In this document: piece after piece, positions 21,160-31,557 of the stretch
Numbering within the stretch: the first letter of the stretch is position 1
Layout of the letters: each line of letters starts with the position of its first letter
Assembly (NCBI RefSeq): GCF_029633865.1
Contig: NC_079213.1
Span: 89,577,131 to 89,641,130 of the forward strand
Source: Lampris incognitus
Taxonomy: Eukaryota > Chordata > Actinopteri > Lampriformes > Lampridae
Direction: 5' to 3'
DNA: 64,000 nucleotides
Made by a program: the position numbers and the translations under genes
The notes under the pieces: model-generated
What the model saw: only the letters and a program-made list of their open reading frames with translations
The model's database searches: none
What the model was told of the DNA's origin: nothing

Positions 21160-22560
21160 AAGTTCTGCAGATGAGATGGGATGAATTTCAGGATTCTAAA
21201 TTCTTTCCAATGGGCATTTGCCCTCCTCAACATGAATCCTATTCCATGAAATCAGCTTTGTAGCATATGATTCGCTGTATGTCAGTTGGCCATGACTGAG
21301 GAATGGGGGACTGTTGACTGTGACTCCTTCACGCGGAAAATTCGGGATCAGGAATCCCTTGTCAGCCAACATCAGGTCTCCAGCCTTGAAATGGTCCAGA
21401 ACACTAGAATCCAGTACTATTTCCTTATTGCTTCCTCCTCCTACTCCTACTCCTCCTCTCCTTCTTCTTCCGGCTTGTTCCCTGTTTCTCAGGGGTCGCT
21501 ACAGTGGATTTTATAGTTTATATCGGTACCCTGTGAGGGCACAGCACCAATGACAGTTATTGTTAACCCGGGCCACGACCAATCCAGTTTGGAGCCTCGA
21601 CCGATCCGGTATGGTCTTGTCAATCGGCATAATGATGTGGCAAAGTTTTACGTCGGACGCCCTTCCTGACACACCACTAACCCTATAGATGGGGGCACAG
21701 GTAAAGCACTGGATGCCATCCCAGTATTCATGGACTTGTGCCCATGCCTGTCTTTATCAGTTACTGATTCTGGGTAAAGTTTGCTGCAGTATGTGATCGC
21801 AGCATTTGGTGCCACCCAAAGGAGTAGTTTAAAGGAGCCCATACCATGCCATGGTATACACAATATGTCTCCTTCTGGGTATCCATTTGGTTGGCGATAG
21901 TGATTTTGATGTCAGTACAATCCAATATCATTCTGCAGTTATGGACATGCAGAAATGAAGAAGGCAAGCTGGTTTTATTGTTCTCACAGCTGGATGCAGT
22001 GCTCATTATGTCCTTAAAAAGGAGCCTGTGAAGAACCCCTGAATGTTATTGGCACATTCCTGACAGTGCTTATACTGCAGTGGAAGAGTGCAGCCAGGTG
22101 CAGGTGTGTATAGTTATGATGGAGTTTCATGTGGGTCATAAAAATTTGGTTTTCAAGAATGAGTTCTTTGGGGCTCCAACCAGCTTTGTATATAATGGAA
22201 CCCTCAAAATGAGCAACATATCCACATACATCACTGAAGGTATCTTTATCTGGCAATTCCGTCTCCATCCAAAGAACACTTTCACTCAGCTGAGAGGTAG
22301 AATACCTGTCATGACAGTAACTCTGCTTATCCTTGAAGAGACCTCAACTTTGCTTTGTTCAGACTGCAGCTCTTCTTCAACCGTTTTACTACTTGATTGT
22401 TCATCAACATTGTTGTTAAGTGGTTAAGGACCCTCTACAGCAGCTTGAAATAGTGGATCTCCTTCCTCCTCATCAGTCATAAGCTGTGTAGCTCCTTCCT
22501 CCTCTCCATCCATGGCTAGTGGACCAGTTTCATTCCCATCAGTGTTTTTCTTGTGGTCGA
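21160..22560 (-). pseudogene. DDE_Tnp_4 transposase remnant, split by an insertion
   Basis: Minus-strand reading in order gives an acidic linker (DEEEGDPLF, about 22,460), MKLHHNYTHLHLAALFHCS (helix-turn-helix-like, about 22,130), SFLHVHNCRMILDCTDIKI with the first catalytic aspartate (about 21,930), LLLWVAPNAAITYCSKLYP and VTDK (about 21,770). A foreign repeat of about 340 bp follows. Beyond it the protein resumes at 21,425-21,295 with VLDHFKAGDLMLADKGF, carrying the second aspartate. The final HVE then RANAHWKEF box near 21,225 needs a one-base frame change. Stops and shifts show that it is dead. The family is the DDE_Tnp_4 type of Harbinger/ISL2EU transposases; the THAP finger expected upstream in some members was not found. 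Confidence 0.75.
21425..21765 (+). mobile_element. Retroposed repeat inserted between the DDE aspartates
   Basis: Begins in a TCCTCC-rich stretch, contains GCTTGTTCCCTGTTTCTCAGGGGTCGC, then TTACGTCGGACGCCCTTCCTGACAC and CACTGGATGCCATCCCAG. This is a common fish repeat, probably the 3' part of a non-LTR element. The transposase reading stops at VTDK on one side and resumes at the LDSSVLDHF segment on the other, which places the borders near 21,765 and 21,425. The family name is uncertain. Confidence 0.6.
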
Positions 22561-22569
22561 CTTGTGGTC

Positions 22570-22877
22570 ATCGCATCCCGGGGCAAAGCAAAAAAACCAT
22601 TGCCTAGCAATGTAGGTTAGCTAGCTAGCTAATGAATGAAGAACTCGGACAAAAATGGAAAAAAAACATTAACTGGTTATTCTATAATTTATAACATTAA
22701 ATTTGAAAGAAAAACAACAACAAACAAACCTACAATTGGAAAATACTATAAATTGATAAATATACAAGTTGGAAAGTTTGAGTTAGAATAGTTTGCAAGC
22801 AGCAAGACCGTGAGTATTAAACGCAACTAGAGGCTGTAAAGCCCTAGTTAGTAAGTTAATTAGTTAGTTAGTTAGTT
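22570..22877. repeat. AT-rich DNA with a TTAG-type microsatellite
   Basis: No gene. About 22,845-22,876 consists of AGTTAGTTAGTT repeats, and GCTAGCTAGCTAA occurs at 22,620. Confidence 0.6.
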
Positions 22878-23025
22878 GGCCCTGTGATGGCCTGGCAGCC
22901 TGTCCAGGGTCTCTCCCTGCCTGCCGCCCAATGACTGCTAGGCTAGGCTCCAGCATCCCCCCGACCCTGAAAGCAGGATAAGCGGTTTGGCAAATGGCTG
23001 GATGGATGGATGGATGGATAGAGGC
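22878..23025 (+). repeat. Tail of the tRNA-headed/L2-tail repeat
   Basis: Matches the last about 130 bases of 14,406-14,789: GGCCTGGCAGCCTGTCCAGG, CTGCCGCCCAATGACTGCT, GGATAAGCGGTTTGG, then GGAT repeats ending about 23,022. It abuts the 3' side of the minus-strand Rex3 element. Confidence 0.7.
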
Positions 23026-23029
23026 TGTA

Positions 23030-24225
23030 AAGGTGAGTTGGTGAGCAGATGAGTTTCCGTGTTCGGAAGGAAGGAAGGCGCCCAGGAGGCATCCTAATCA
23101 GATGTCCAAACCACCTCAACTGGCCCCTTTTGACGCAAAGGAGCAGCAGTTCTACTCCGAGCTCCCTTCGGATGTCCGAGCTCCTCACCCTATCTCTAAG
23201 GCTGAGCCCAGACACCTTACGGAGGAAACTCATTTCAGCCGCTTGTATCTGCAATCTCACCCTTTCGGTCACTACCAAAAGCTCATGACCATAGGTGAGG
23301 GTTGGAACGAAGAGTGACTGGTAAATTTAGAGCTTTGCCTTCTGGCTCAGCTCCCTCTTCACCACAACGGTCTGGTACAATGCCCACATTACTGCTGATG
23401 CTGCACCAATCCGCCTGTCAATCTCCCGCTCCCGCTCTGAACTCCTTCACTTGAGGCAACAAATTATCCCCAACACGGAGGGAGCAATCCACCATTTTCT
23501 GGTAGGGAACCATGATGTCAGACTTGGAGGTGCTGACTCTCATCCCAGCCATTTCACACTCAGCTGCAAACCACCCCAGTGCGCATTGGAGGTCGCGTTC
23601 TGATGATGCCAACAAAACCACATCATCTGCAAAGAGTAGAGATGCAATTCTGAGGTTCCCAAAACGGACTCACTCCTCAACTTGGCTGCACCATGACATC
23701 CTGTCCATGAATATCAAAAACAGAATTGGAGACAAGGGACAACCTTGATGGAGTCTGACACCTACCGAAAACGTGTTTGACTTTGTGCCGAGAATGCGGA
23801 CACAACTCTCACTTTGGTTATACAAGGTCCAGATGGCTTGTAGCAACTGCCCTGGTAACCCATACTCTTGCAGTACCCCCCAACAGAGTGCCCCGGGGTA
23901 CACAGTCGTAAGTCTTCTCCAAGTCCACGAAACACATGTAGACTTGCTGATCAAACTCCCATGCCTCCCTCAGCACTTCCGCAAGGGTAAAGAGTTGGTC
24001 CGTCGTTCCATGGCCAGGGCGGAATCCCTATTGTTCCTCCTGGATCTGAGGTTTGACAATCAGTCGGAGCCTCCTTTCCAGCACCCTAAAGTAGACTTTA
24101 CCAGGGAGTCTGAGCAATGTGATGCCCTGATAATTGGACAACCCTCCGGTCCCCTTTTTTAAATATGGGAACCACCACCCCAGTCTGCCACTCCACAGGT
24201 ATTGTCCCCGACCTCTATGTGACAC
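23030..24225 (-). pseudogene. Rex3 reverse transcriptase and C-terminal remnant
   Basis: Successive minus-strand readings are GTGGLSNYQGITLL and RLPGKVYFRVLERRL (24,130), CVSWTWRRLTTVYPGALCWG (23,930; first catalytic aspartate region, altered), SVGVRLHQGCPLSPILFLIF (23,760), MVLLASSERDLQCALGWFA (23,600; after the expected FADD box), then ERVRLQIQAAEMSFLRKVSG and QLRWFGHLIRMPPGRLP (23,260-23,090). Order and motifs fit Rex3 RT. The frame changes several times, so no enzyme can be made. Confidence 0.8.
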
Positions 24226-24399
24226 TGAAGAGGCGTGTCAACCAAGACAGCCCAACAAGGTCCAGGGCCTTCAGCATCTCAGGGTGAATCTCATCCACAC
24301 CCGACGGCTTGCCGCCGAGGAGCATTTTAATTACCTCAGAGACCTCTGCCGGGGATATGGATTTGCCAGGTCTGTCCGGCAGCCTTCCCCGCCATCTGA

Positions 24400-24805
24400 T
24401 CTAACTCACCACCAGGTGGTGATCAGTTGACAGCTCTGCTCCTCTCGTCACCTGAGTGTCCAAAATATACGACCACAGATCTGATGATACGACCACAAAG
24501 TCTATCATCGATCTTCGGCCTAAGGTGTTCTGGTACCAAGTACACTTATGTTTGAACATGGTGTTTGTTATGGCCAATCCATGACTTGCCCAGAAGTCCA
24601 ATTACAAGGCACTGCTCAGGTTCAGATCGGGGAGGCCGTTCCTCCCAATCATGCCCCTCCAGGTTTCTCCGTCATTGCCCATGTGAACGTTGAATTCCCC
24701 CAGCAGAACTATAGAGTCCTGAGGCAAAGCCCTATCCAGGACCCCACCCAGAGACTCCAAGAAGGCTGGATACTCCAAACTGCTATTCAGTGCATAAGCA
24801 CACAC
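24400..24805 (-). pseudogene. Rex3 apurinic-type endonuclease remnant
   Basis: Minus-strand reading gives [35 protein letters not shown] (the usual GDFNAHVG with the active-site aspartate here replaced by glutamate), then LAITNTMFKHKCTWYQ, RRSMIDFVVVSSDL and ELSTDHHLVV, the last being the SDHxxV-type active-site end. The parts lie in two frames. The protein nicks DNA to prime reverse transcription. The Asp to Glu change and frame break suggest loss of function. Confidence 0.8.
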
Positions 24806-25635
24806 AATAGTCAGAGCCTTCCCCCCAGCGACTCGCAGTCATATAGTGACAACCCTCTCATTCCCCGGGGAGAACACCAACACGGTGGCACTCAACTGGG
24901 GACTTGTGAGTATCCCCACACCCGCCCGGCACCTGTCACCTTGGCCAACTCCGGAAAAGTAATGAGTCCAGCCCCTCTCCAGGAGTATAGTACCAGAGCC
25001 CTATGTATGTGTGGAGGTGAGCCCAACCATATCTAGTTGGTACCACTCCACCTCCCACACCAGCTCAGGCTCCTTCCCTGCCAAAGAGGTGACATTCCAC
25101 GTCCCGAGACCAATCTGCAATGCCGGAAGTTGGCACGCCCTGGTCCCCAATTTTGCCTGCCGCCCGGCCTGCATTGCACCCTATCCCAGTGCTCATCCTC
25201 ATGTGTGGTGGGTCTACGGGTGGTGGCTCCATGTTGTTTTTTCGGGCTGGGCCCGACTGGGCCAAGGCCCAGCCACCAGACACTCACTGGCGAGCTCCCT
25301 TCCAGGTCTGGCTCCAGGAGGGGCACCCGGTTTCCCTTCTCTGGGTGACGTGCTGTGACTCTGCTGGTGTAAATTCATTGGGTTTTTTGGGAATTGCTCT
25401 TAGTCTGGCCCCTCCCCTGGGACCGATTTGCTTTGGGAGACCCTACCAAGGGCTATTGCCCCCGACAACACAGCTCCCAGGATCACAGAGACACACAAAC
25501 CCCTCCACCACGTTAAGGTGATGATTCTCAGAGGAGCCTTGCCTAACAGCTAATTAATATCAGCTAGCTGATAGCGCACCCTTTCATTTGGCTAAATAGT
25601 AGCTAGCTAGCCGAGTCCATGGCTTGGCATTTCAT

Positions 25636-26002
25636 TAAGTCAAGTCAAGTCAATTTTATTTGTATAGCCCGATATCACAAATTACAAATTTGCCTCAGTG
25701 GGCTTAACAGCAACAACATCCTGTCCTGAGACCCTCTCATCAGATAAGGAACAACTCCCTAAAAAAACCTTTAACAGGGAGAAAAAATAGGGAGAAACCT
25801 CAGGGAGAGCAACAGAGGAGGGATCTCTCTCCCAAGATGGACAACGTGCAATGGATGTTGTTTACACAATACAACATTGAAAGAGGATAAACAGAATTAT
25901 AATGAACTTAAATTTATGAAGAATATGATGTGCAGGATGCCAAGCAGTGTCCAGACGCCACCAGAACAGTCCAGCACCCAAGCCACACGACCAGCGACAT
26001 AT

Positions 26003-26037
<35 letters not shown>

Positions 26038-26255
26038 TTTATAAGACATATAAAAAGAAAACGTGATGAGGGGAATGCCAGGCAGCGTCCAAGTGACGAC
26101 CACCATCACCATGGAGACCTGGGAGGAGAACCGTCTACATGTGCACACAAGGGAGACTAACATGACACCATTCATACACAGAAAAAGAGAAAGGAGAAGA
26201 CATCATTCAGAGAGAGAGAGAAAAGACATGTGAGAGAAGAGAACAGTTTGCAATA
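25636..26255 (-). mobile_element. 3' UTR copy of an L2/CR1-group LINE
   Basis: AGTCAAGTCAATTTTATTTG at the start and GGAACAACTCCCTAAAAAAAC, GAGGGATCTCTCTCCCAAGATGG and CAAGCAGTGTCCAGACG inside all recur at 29,475-29,960. The larger copy at 29,475-32,660 carries RT remnants upstream on the minus strand, so this is the 3' untranslated end of that LINE family. It contains the GATA microsatellite at 26,002-26,036. Confidence 0.7.
26002..26036. repeat. GATA microsatellite
   Basis: About eight to nine tandem GATA/TAGA units inside the LINE 3' UTR copy. Confidence 0.9.
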
Positions 26256-26367
26256 GTCATTAGTCATAATCAATTAAGTCATCAATTAGTCATAATCTAT
26301 CACTCATATATTTTCGTAATGTGTGTGTGTGTATTAGTGTAGATAGCGGGACCGAAAACTAAAGCAA

Positions 26368-26772
26368 TTATGATCCTAATTCTTTTTGGAGGTGGTAGGT
26401 ATTGTTCCAGAGAGTAAGGGAAAAGCCCAGAAAATTAAAATTATGCAAAATATGCATTTTTCTAAAAATGGCTAAAAATCACTTTTCTCGGTATTTCAGA
26501 TGATTCTGAGCATCTTTGATTTTTTCACCTATATAAAAAAAAATTTCTGGGACAGAAATGTTTTTGCATTTTTGCAAAATAAATGCGTTTTTGCAAAAAT
26601 GCACTTATGATCCTAATTTTTTTCGGAGGTGGTAGGTATTGTTCCAGAGAGGACCAGAAAAATAGCCGAAAATTAAAATATAATTATAATAATTATGCAT
26701 AATTATGCAAAATATGCATTTTCTGAAAATGGCTAAAAACCACTTTTCTCGGCATTTCAGATGATTCTGAGA
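26368..26772. repeat. Two direct repeats with a period of about 237 bp
   Basis: TTATGATCCTAATT begins at 26,368 and 26,605. Both are followed by GGAGGTGGTAGGTATTGTTC, an AT-rich part with TTATGCAAAATATGCATTTT, and ACTTTTCTCGG then CATTTCAGATGATTCTGAG. I do not recognise the family. The stretch between them is full of TTTTGCAAAA and TGCATTTTTGCA words. Confidence 0.75.
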
Positions 26773-27226
26773 ATTTGGGGGGAGGGAGTTGGAGTGGGGG
26801 GGTTTAGGGGCAGGGGGAAGGCGGTTAGCTGGCAGGATGAAGAGGAGGGAGATTTAGACGGGTGGATAACCAAACCGCTACATTGTAGCGGGGTCCTTCT
26901 AGTACTCTATAATCTCATCATTACCAATATAAAATGTTATATATTATCTTATGTTTGCTAACACTAGTGCTCACTCATGAGCTGTAAGACAATGGAGGAT
27001 TAGTTGTTGAGATATGTTTTGACATCAATATATAGTGTTTATTATTTGATTTTAATAATCTTGTGTGGCTGTGGTGGTTTAGTTTGACGTTTACCTTTTT
27101 GATATTAGCTTTTATAATAGGCATCCCTCTTTTTTCACGCAGAAATGCAGTTTTGCTTGGTGGGCTAATTGAACAATGTTAAAATCAATGTGTGCTGAAG
27201 GCTGAGTAATTGTATTAGTCCAAATG
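26773..27226. other. No recognisable gene
   Basis: G-rich start (26,777-26,825), then AT-rich sequence without coding similarity. Confidence 0.5.
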
Positions 27227-27239
27227 TATGACTACTTTA

Positions 27240-27602
27240 ATTTTTTTTTACATTTATTTCTGATTTTTCCCTTTTTTTCTCTCCCAATTTAGTGGCCAAT
27301 CGATCCCTATTTTAGTTCAACCACCCACCCTTGTACTGTATGTGATCGCCAACTGCATCTCTCCGGCCGTCAGTCTCAGAATCCAGGCTGAACCACTGCT
27401 TTTTCTGATACACACAGAGACGCATTCATGTGACGAACACAAGCCAACTCCGCCCCACTCCCGAAGACAGCGTTGCCAATTGCTGCTTCATCGAGTCCGG
27501 CCATAGTCGGATCTGACGAGACCAGGGCGCGAACCCCGGTCCCCAGTGGGCAACTGCATCGACACAAAGCCAATGCTTAGACCGCTACACCACCACGGAC
27601 CC
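27240..27602 (-). mobile_element. tRNA-derived SINE, minus strand, 13-bp target duplication
   Basis: On the minus strand the 5' end reads GGGTCCGTGGTGGTGTAGCGG with an A-box-like region, then GGTTCGCGCC as B box. TATGACTACTTTA occurs at 27,227-27,239 and 27,603-27,615, a perfect duplication that fixes both ends. The 3' part (GATTGGCCACTAAATTGGGAG and an A-rich tail) resembles the end of the SINE at 1,929-2,384, so two SINE families with different tRNA heads appear to share a tail. Confidence 0.85.
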
Positions 27603-27615
27603 TATGACTACTTTA

Positions 27616-29470
27616 TTGAACTCAGATTCGATTTCATTCACATAGTCAACATGAGCAAGAGGAGAGGAGATATCTGGCACTTTTTTTTGGTGCTAAAAAA
27701 AGTTAGTTGAAATGCAGCCTGTGTTTTCTGTGGTTGTCATGCAGGTTTGATACTGAGCATGATAGTATAGGTGATGGTGAGTTTTTCATTTATGTGCTGT
27801 TGTATTAAGGAATCAGAGGAAGGTCAGAATGACAGTCAGCAGGCAGGAGGAGGTCAGGAGGACACTGAACAGGCAGGACCGAGTAGCAAAGAGGTGAGTT
27901 ACACAGGAGACTACCTTAAAGTTGTGTGCCATCGTACCCGATATTTAGGCAAATAGTACTTTTAGAAACTGATGGGGTACACAACAATCATACCCTACTG
28001 TTCTCAACTAATATGCTAGGAGTTTTAATCAAGTGTTGGCTACTGATAGCACAGAATGATATTGATGTTGAATGGGGTTGTGTGGAATGTTGATTTACGT
28101 TTTTCTATTAGACTATTTTCACAGTAAGAAAACAGCTGACAAATTTAGATTACTAGGTGGTCTATGCCTTTAATGTTAGTCAGGCACAAGGCTAGATGCT
28201 GTATGATAGTAACACATCTTCCTACCTCTCTGGCATGTTGGTAGTGTCTTTGGTTCTGATACAGCCTTGTGTGGGTCTGTGTTTGAGCGGAAATGATGAC
28301 CTGCTGTTGTGTGTGTGTGTGTGTGTGGGTCTGACTTGCTAGCAGTTTTGCTCTGGAATACTTTGTTTATGACCCCTGACTACAAACGTTGCGTGGTACG
28401 TGGCCCATGAGCTGGTGTAATGGATTTTATTTACATGGCCCATGAGCTGGTGTAATGGATTTTATGGATTTTATTTATCCTCATCTACAGACTGCAGACA
28501 TTACGCAAGCAAGCTACTGTAAGGATTGTAAGACTTGAGTTCACTGAAGCATGCGCCTGTGCTGTACTGGGTTCCCTTTATGCCCTGAAGAAAAAGTCAT
28601 TGTATAATTCACACTCTGCCTAACTCTTCCCAATGAGCTGGTTGTTACCTTGCACAACTGACACCACCATCGGTGTATGTGTGTTTGTGGGTGAATGTGA
28701 GCCATTAATTAATTGTAAAGCTCTTTGAGTGGCTGTTACGGTTAGGAAGGCGCTATATAAAATGTAGCCCATTTTACTTACACCCAAATTAGTCATTTTG
28801 TTGTCGATAAAGTATACGGTATCTTTTTAATGGGTCCTTTATAAACAGTCTGCCCACACTAGATTGAAATTCACACTAAACTGGCACCACATAAACATCT
28901 AATCTCAGTTCTTGTATTAACATGTCCAGCACTAGCGCAATGCCTTTATACCTATTAGCAAAAACAGTCAGAGATTGACTTTTGGTAAGAAGATATTTGT
29001 ATTTTTCACCCTGCATAGTTCATCTTGTGATACTTGCTATGATTTTCATTTAAGTCTGATGACAGGTAAGTTGAAATGTAAGGAGACAAACAACATGACG
29101 GGTTTTTGGGTGAAGTTCAATTCACAGCAATTCCAGAAGCAGGGGGAAAAAAGAAAAAAGGGAAGGAAATGTTCGGCAGTTGAAAGTGAATATTTGTGAT
29201 TGTCAAAACAGCATAATATAAATGTGGTGCCATTTTTTTTCTGCTTAGTTCTCGTGTTTCACACAATCCAGATGCATTGCCATTACGGCTTTGATATTTT
29301 GACATTATATGACTACTGTAGGATATAATGTCAAAACTATATTACATTTAAACAAAGTCACACACAGGGACTATATCTAATTTGACCCATCAGCAGAGTC
29401 AAACTCCTATACCTAGCACCCTTCTTACTTTACAGTAGCAACCTTTATAAACCACAACAAATACATTTGT
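27616..29470. other. No gene; short repeats and a SINE/LINE tail
   Basis: A 32-bp direct duplication containing CCCATGAGCTGGTGTAATGG lies at about 28,403-28,466. A GT tract lies at 28,306-28,328. About 28,690-28,775 has GTAAAGCTCTTTGAGTGGC and GGCGCTATATAAAATG, the tail typical of fish repeats of the kind seen at 42,010. No coding similarity. Confidence 0.5.
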
Positions 29471-30031
29471 TCACATCAAGTCAAATTTATTTGTATAACC
29501 CCATATCACAAATAAAAAAAAATGTCTCTGGGGGCTTTACAGCAATACAACATCTTGTCTTTAGACCCTCGCATCGGATAAGGAACAACTCCCTAAAAAA
29601 AGGCTTTAACAGGGAGAAAAAAATAGGAAGAACCCTCAGGGAGAGCAACAGAGGAGGGATCTCTCTCCCAAGATGGACGGACGTACAATGGATGTTGTGT
29701 GTACAGAATAAAACACAATTTGTAGAATGCAACATTGAAAGAGGATAACAGAATTATAATGGAATTATAAGCTATATGAAGATTGTGATAAGGAGGATGC
29801 CAAGCAGTGTTCAGATGTCACTGGAACAGCCCAGGACCTGAGCCATGCAACCACCACCACCATGTACACCTGACAGGAGGACAGACTACATAAACACACG
29901 AGAGAGACTCACATCACACCATTCACATACACAGGAGAAGAGACAAGTAAAAACATTAATCACACATTGGAGAGCGAGAACAATATAATGTTGAAACAGG
30001 ATAACAAAAGTATTTGGATTTATAAAATATA

Positions 30032-31252
30032 CACTCACCGGCCACTTTATTAGGCACACCTGTCCAACTGCTCGTTAACGCAAATTTCTAATAAGCCAAT
30101 CACATGGCAGCAACTCAATGCATTTAGGCATGTAGACATGGTCCAGACGATCTGCTGCAGTTCAAACCGAGCATCAGAATGGGGAAGAAAGGTCATTTAA
30201 GTGACTTTGAACGTGGCATGGTTGTTGGTGCCAGACGGGCTGGTCTGAGTATTTCAGAAACTGCTGATCTACTGGGATTTTCACGCACAACCATCTCTAG
30301 GGTTTACAGAGAATGGTCCGAAAAAGAGAAAATATCCAGTGAGCGGCAGTTCTGTGGGCGAAAATGCCTTGTTGATGCCAGAGGTCAGAGGAGAATGGCC
30401 AGACTGGTTCGAGCTGACAGAAAGGCAACAGTAACTCAAATAACCACTCATTACAACCGAGGTATGCAGAAGAGCATCTCTGAACGCACAACACGTCGAA
30501 CCTTGAGGCAGATGGGCTACAGCAGCAGAAGACCACACCGGGTGCCACTCCTGTCAGCTAAGAACAGGAAACTGAGGCTACAATTCGCACAGGCTCACCA
30601 AAATTGGACAATAGAAGATTGGAAAAACGTTGCCTGGTCTGATGAGTCTCGATTTCTGCTGCGACATTCGGATGGTAGGGTCAGAATTTGGCGTCAACAA
30701 CATGCAAGCATGGATCCATCCTGCCTTGTATTAATGGTTCAGGCTGGTGGTGGTGGCGTAATGGTGTGGGGGATATTTTCTTGGCACACTTTGGGCCCCT
30801 TAGTACCAATTGAGCATCGTGTCAATGCCACAGCCTACCTGAGTATTGTTGCTGACCATGTCCATCCCTTTATGACCACAGTGTTCCCATCTTCTGATGG
30901 CTACTTCCCTGCAGGATAACGCGCCATGTCATAAAGCTCGAATCATCTCAGACTGGTTTCTTGAACATGACAATGAGTTCACTGTACTCAAATGGCCTCC
31001 ACAGTCACCAGATCTCAATCCAATAGAGCACCTTTGGGATGTGGTGGACCGGAAGATTCACATCATGGATGTGCAGCCGACAAATCTGCAGCAACTGCGT
31101 GATGCTATCATGTCAATATGGACCAAACTCTCTGAGGAATGTTTCCAGTACCTTGTTGAATCTATGCCACGAAGGATTACGGCAGTTCTGAAGGCAAAAG
31201 GGGGTCCAACCCGGTACTAGCAAGGTGTACCTAATAAAGTGGCCAGTGAGTG
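30032..31252 (+). mobile_element. Tc1/mariner element, copy 1
   Basis: The left end reads CACTCACCGGCCACTTTATT and the right end is its reverse complement with small differences (AATAAAGTGGCCAGTGAGTG). Each end is bordered by TA (30,030-30,031 and 31,253-31,254), the target duplicated by Tc1/mariner elements. Length is 1,221 bp. It is inserted in the LINE 3' UTR, whose sequence continues on both sides. It is nearly identical to copy 2 at 33,883-35,098. Confidence 0.95.
30179..31220 (+). pseudogene. Tc1-like transposase, copy 1, frameshifted
   Basis: A 246-codon frame (from 30,179) encodes the paired-like helix-turn-helix DNA-binding part ([19 protein letters not shown]) and the first catalytic aspartate in AWSDESRF. 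Copy 1 has one extra base near 30,906 (TTCCCTGCAGG against TTCCAGCAGG in copy 2). The rest, with DNAPCH and [10 protein letters not shown], therefore continues in another frame to 31,220. The shift falls just before the second catalytic aspartate. The conserved VMVWG tryptophan is kept. In an intact element the enzyme cuts at the inverted repeats and inserts at TA. Confidence 0.93.
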
Positions 31253-31557
31253 TATAAAGAATGTGATGAGGCCAAGCAGCATCCAGGTGGCGACCACCAA
31301 CACCATGTAAACTTGGGAGGAGAACAGTGAACAGAAGCACACATGGGAGACTCACATCACATCATTTACACATATGGGAAAAGAGACAGGGAAAGACATT
31401 CAGAGGGAGAGAAAAGATATGAGAGAGAAGAGTACAGTTTGCAGTAGTCAAACTATATTCTATAATCTCATTGGCAGAACAATACTAGGTAAATTCACTG
31501 AGACAGAAAATGACCAGCCATACAGTACATGTCATGAAGTACTCAATTTAAAAGTAA

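Larger units (their letters stand above)
20190..22560. mobile_element. ISL2EU-like DNA transposon remnant (YqaJ plus DDE_Tnp_4)
   Basis: A plus-strand YqaJ-type nuclease fragment converges on a minus-strand DDE_Tnp_4 transposase. From memory, ISL2EU-type eukaryotic transposons carry this kind of transposase and some carry a second, YqaJ-like open frame; I cannot check that here. The ends were not located, so the coordinates are those of the coding remnants. A fish repeat is inserted within the transposase at about 21,425-21,765. Confidence 0.5.
23030..25537 (-). mobile_element. Rex3-type (RTE clade) LINE, nearly full length but decayed
   Basis: On the minus strand the element begins near 25,537 with GGCTCCTCTGAGAATCATCACC and CGTGGTGGAGGGGTTTGTG, typical of fish Rex3 5' ends as I recall. 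An endonuclease (24,800-24,400), a reverse transcriptase (24,225-23,400) and a C-terminal segment ending near 23,050 follow. The plus-strand words at 23,729-23,749 and 24,169-24,188 closely match the published Rex3 cytogenetic primer sites as I remember them, in the expected orientation. Many frame breaks are present. RTE elements insert by target-primed reverse transcription; no target duplication was found. Confidence 0.85.

Noticed and set aside
22943..25521. Plus-strand frames of up to 162 residues over the Rex3 element
   Set aside because: All recognisable Rex3 motifs are on the minus strand; the plus-strand frames are shadows.
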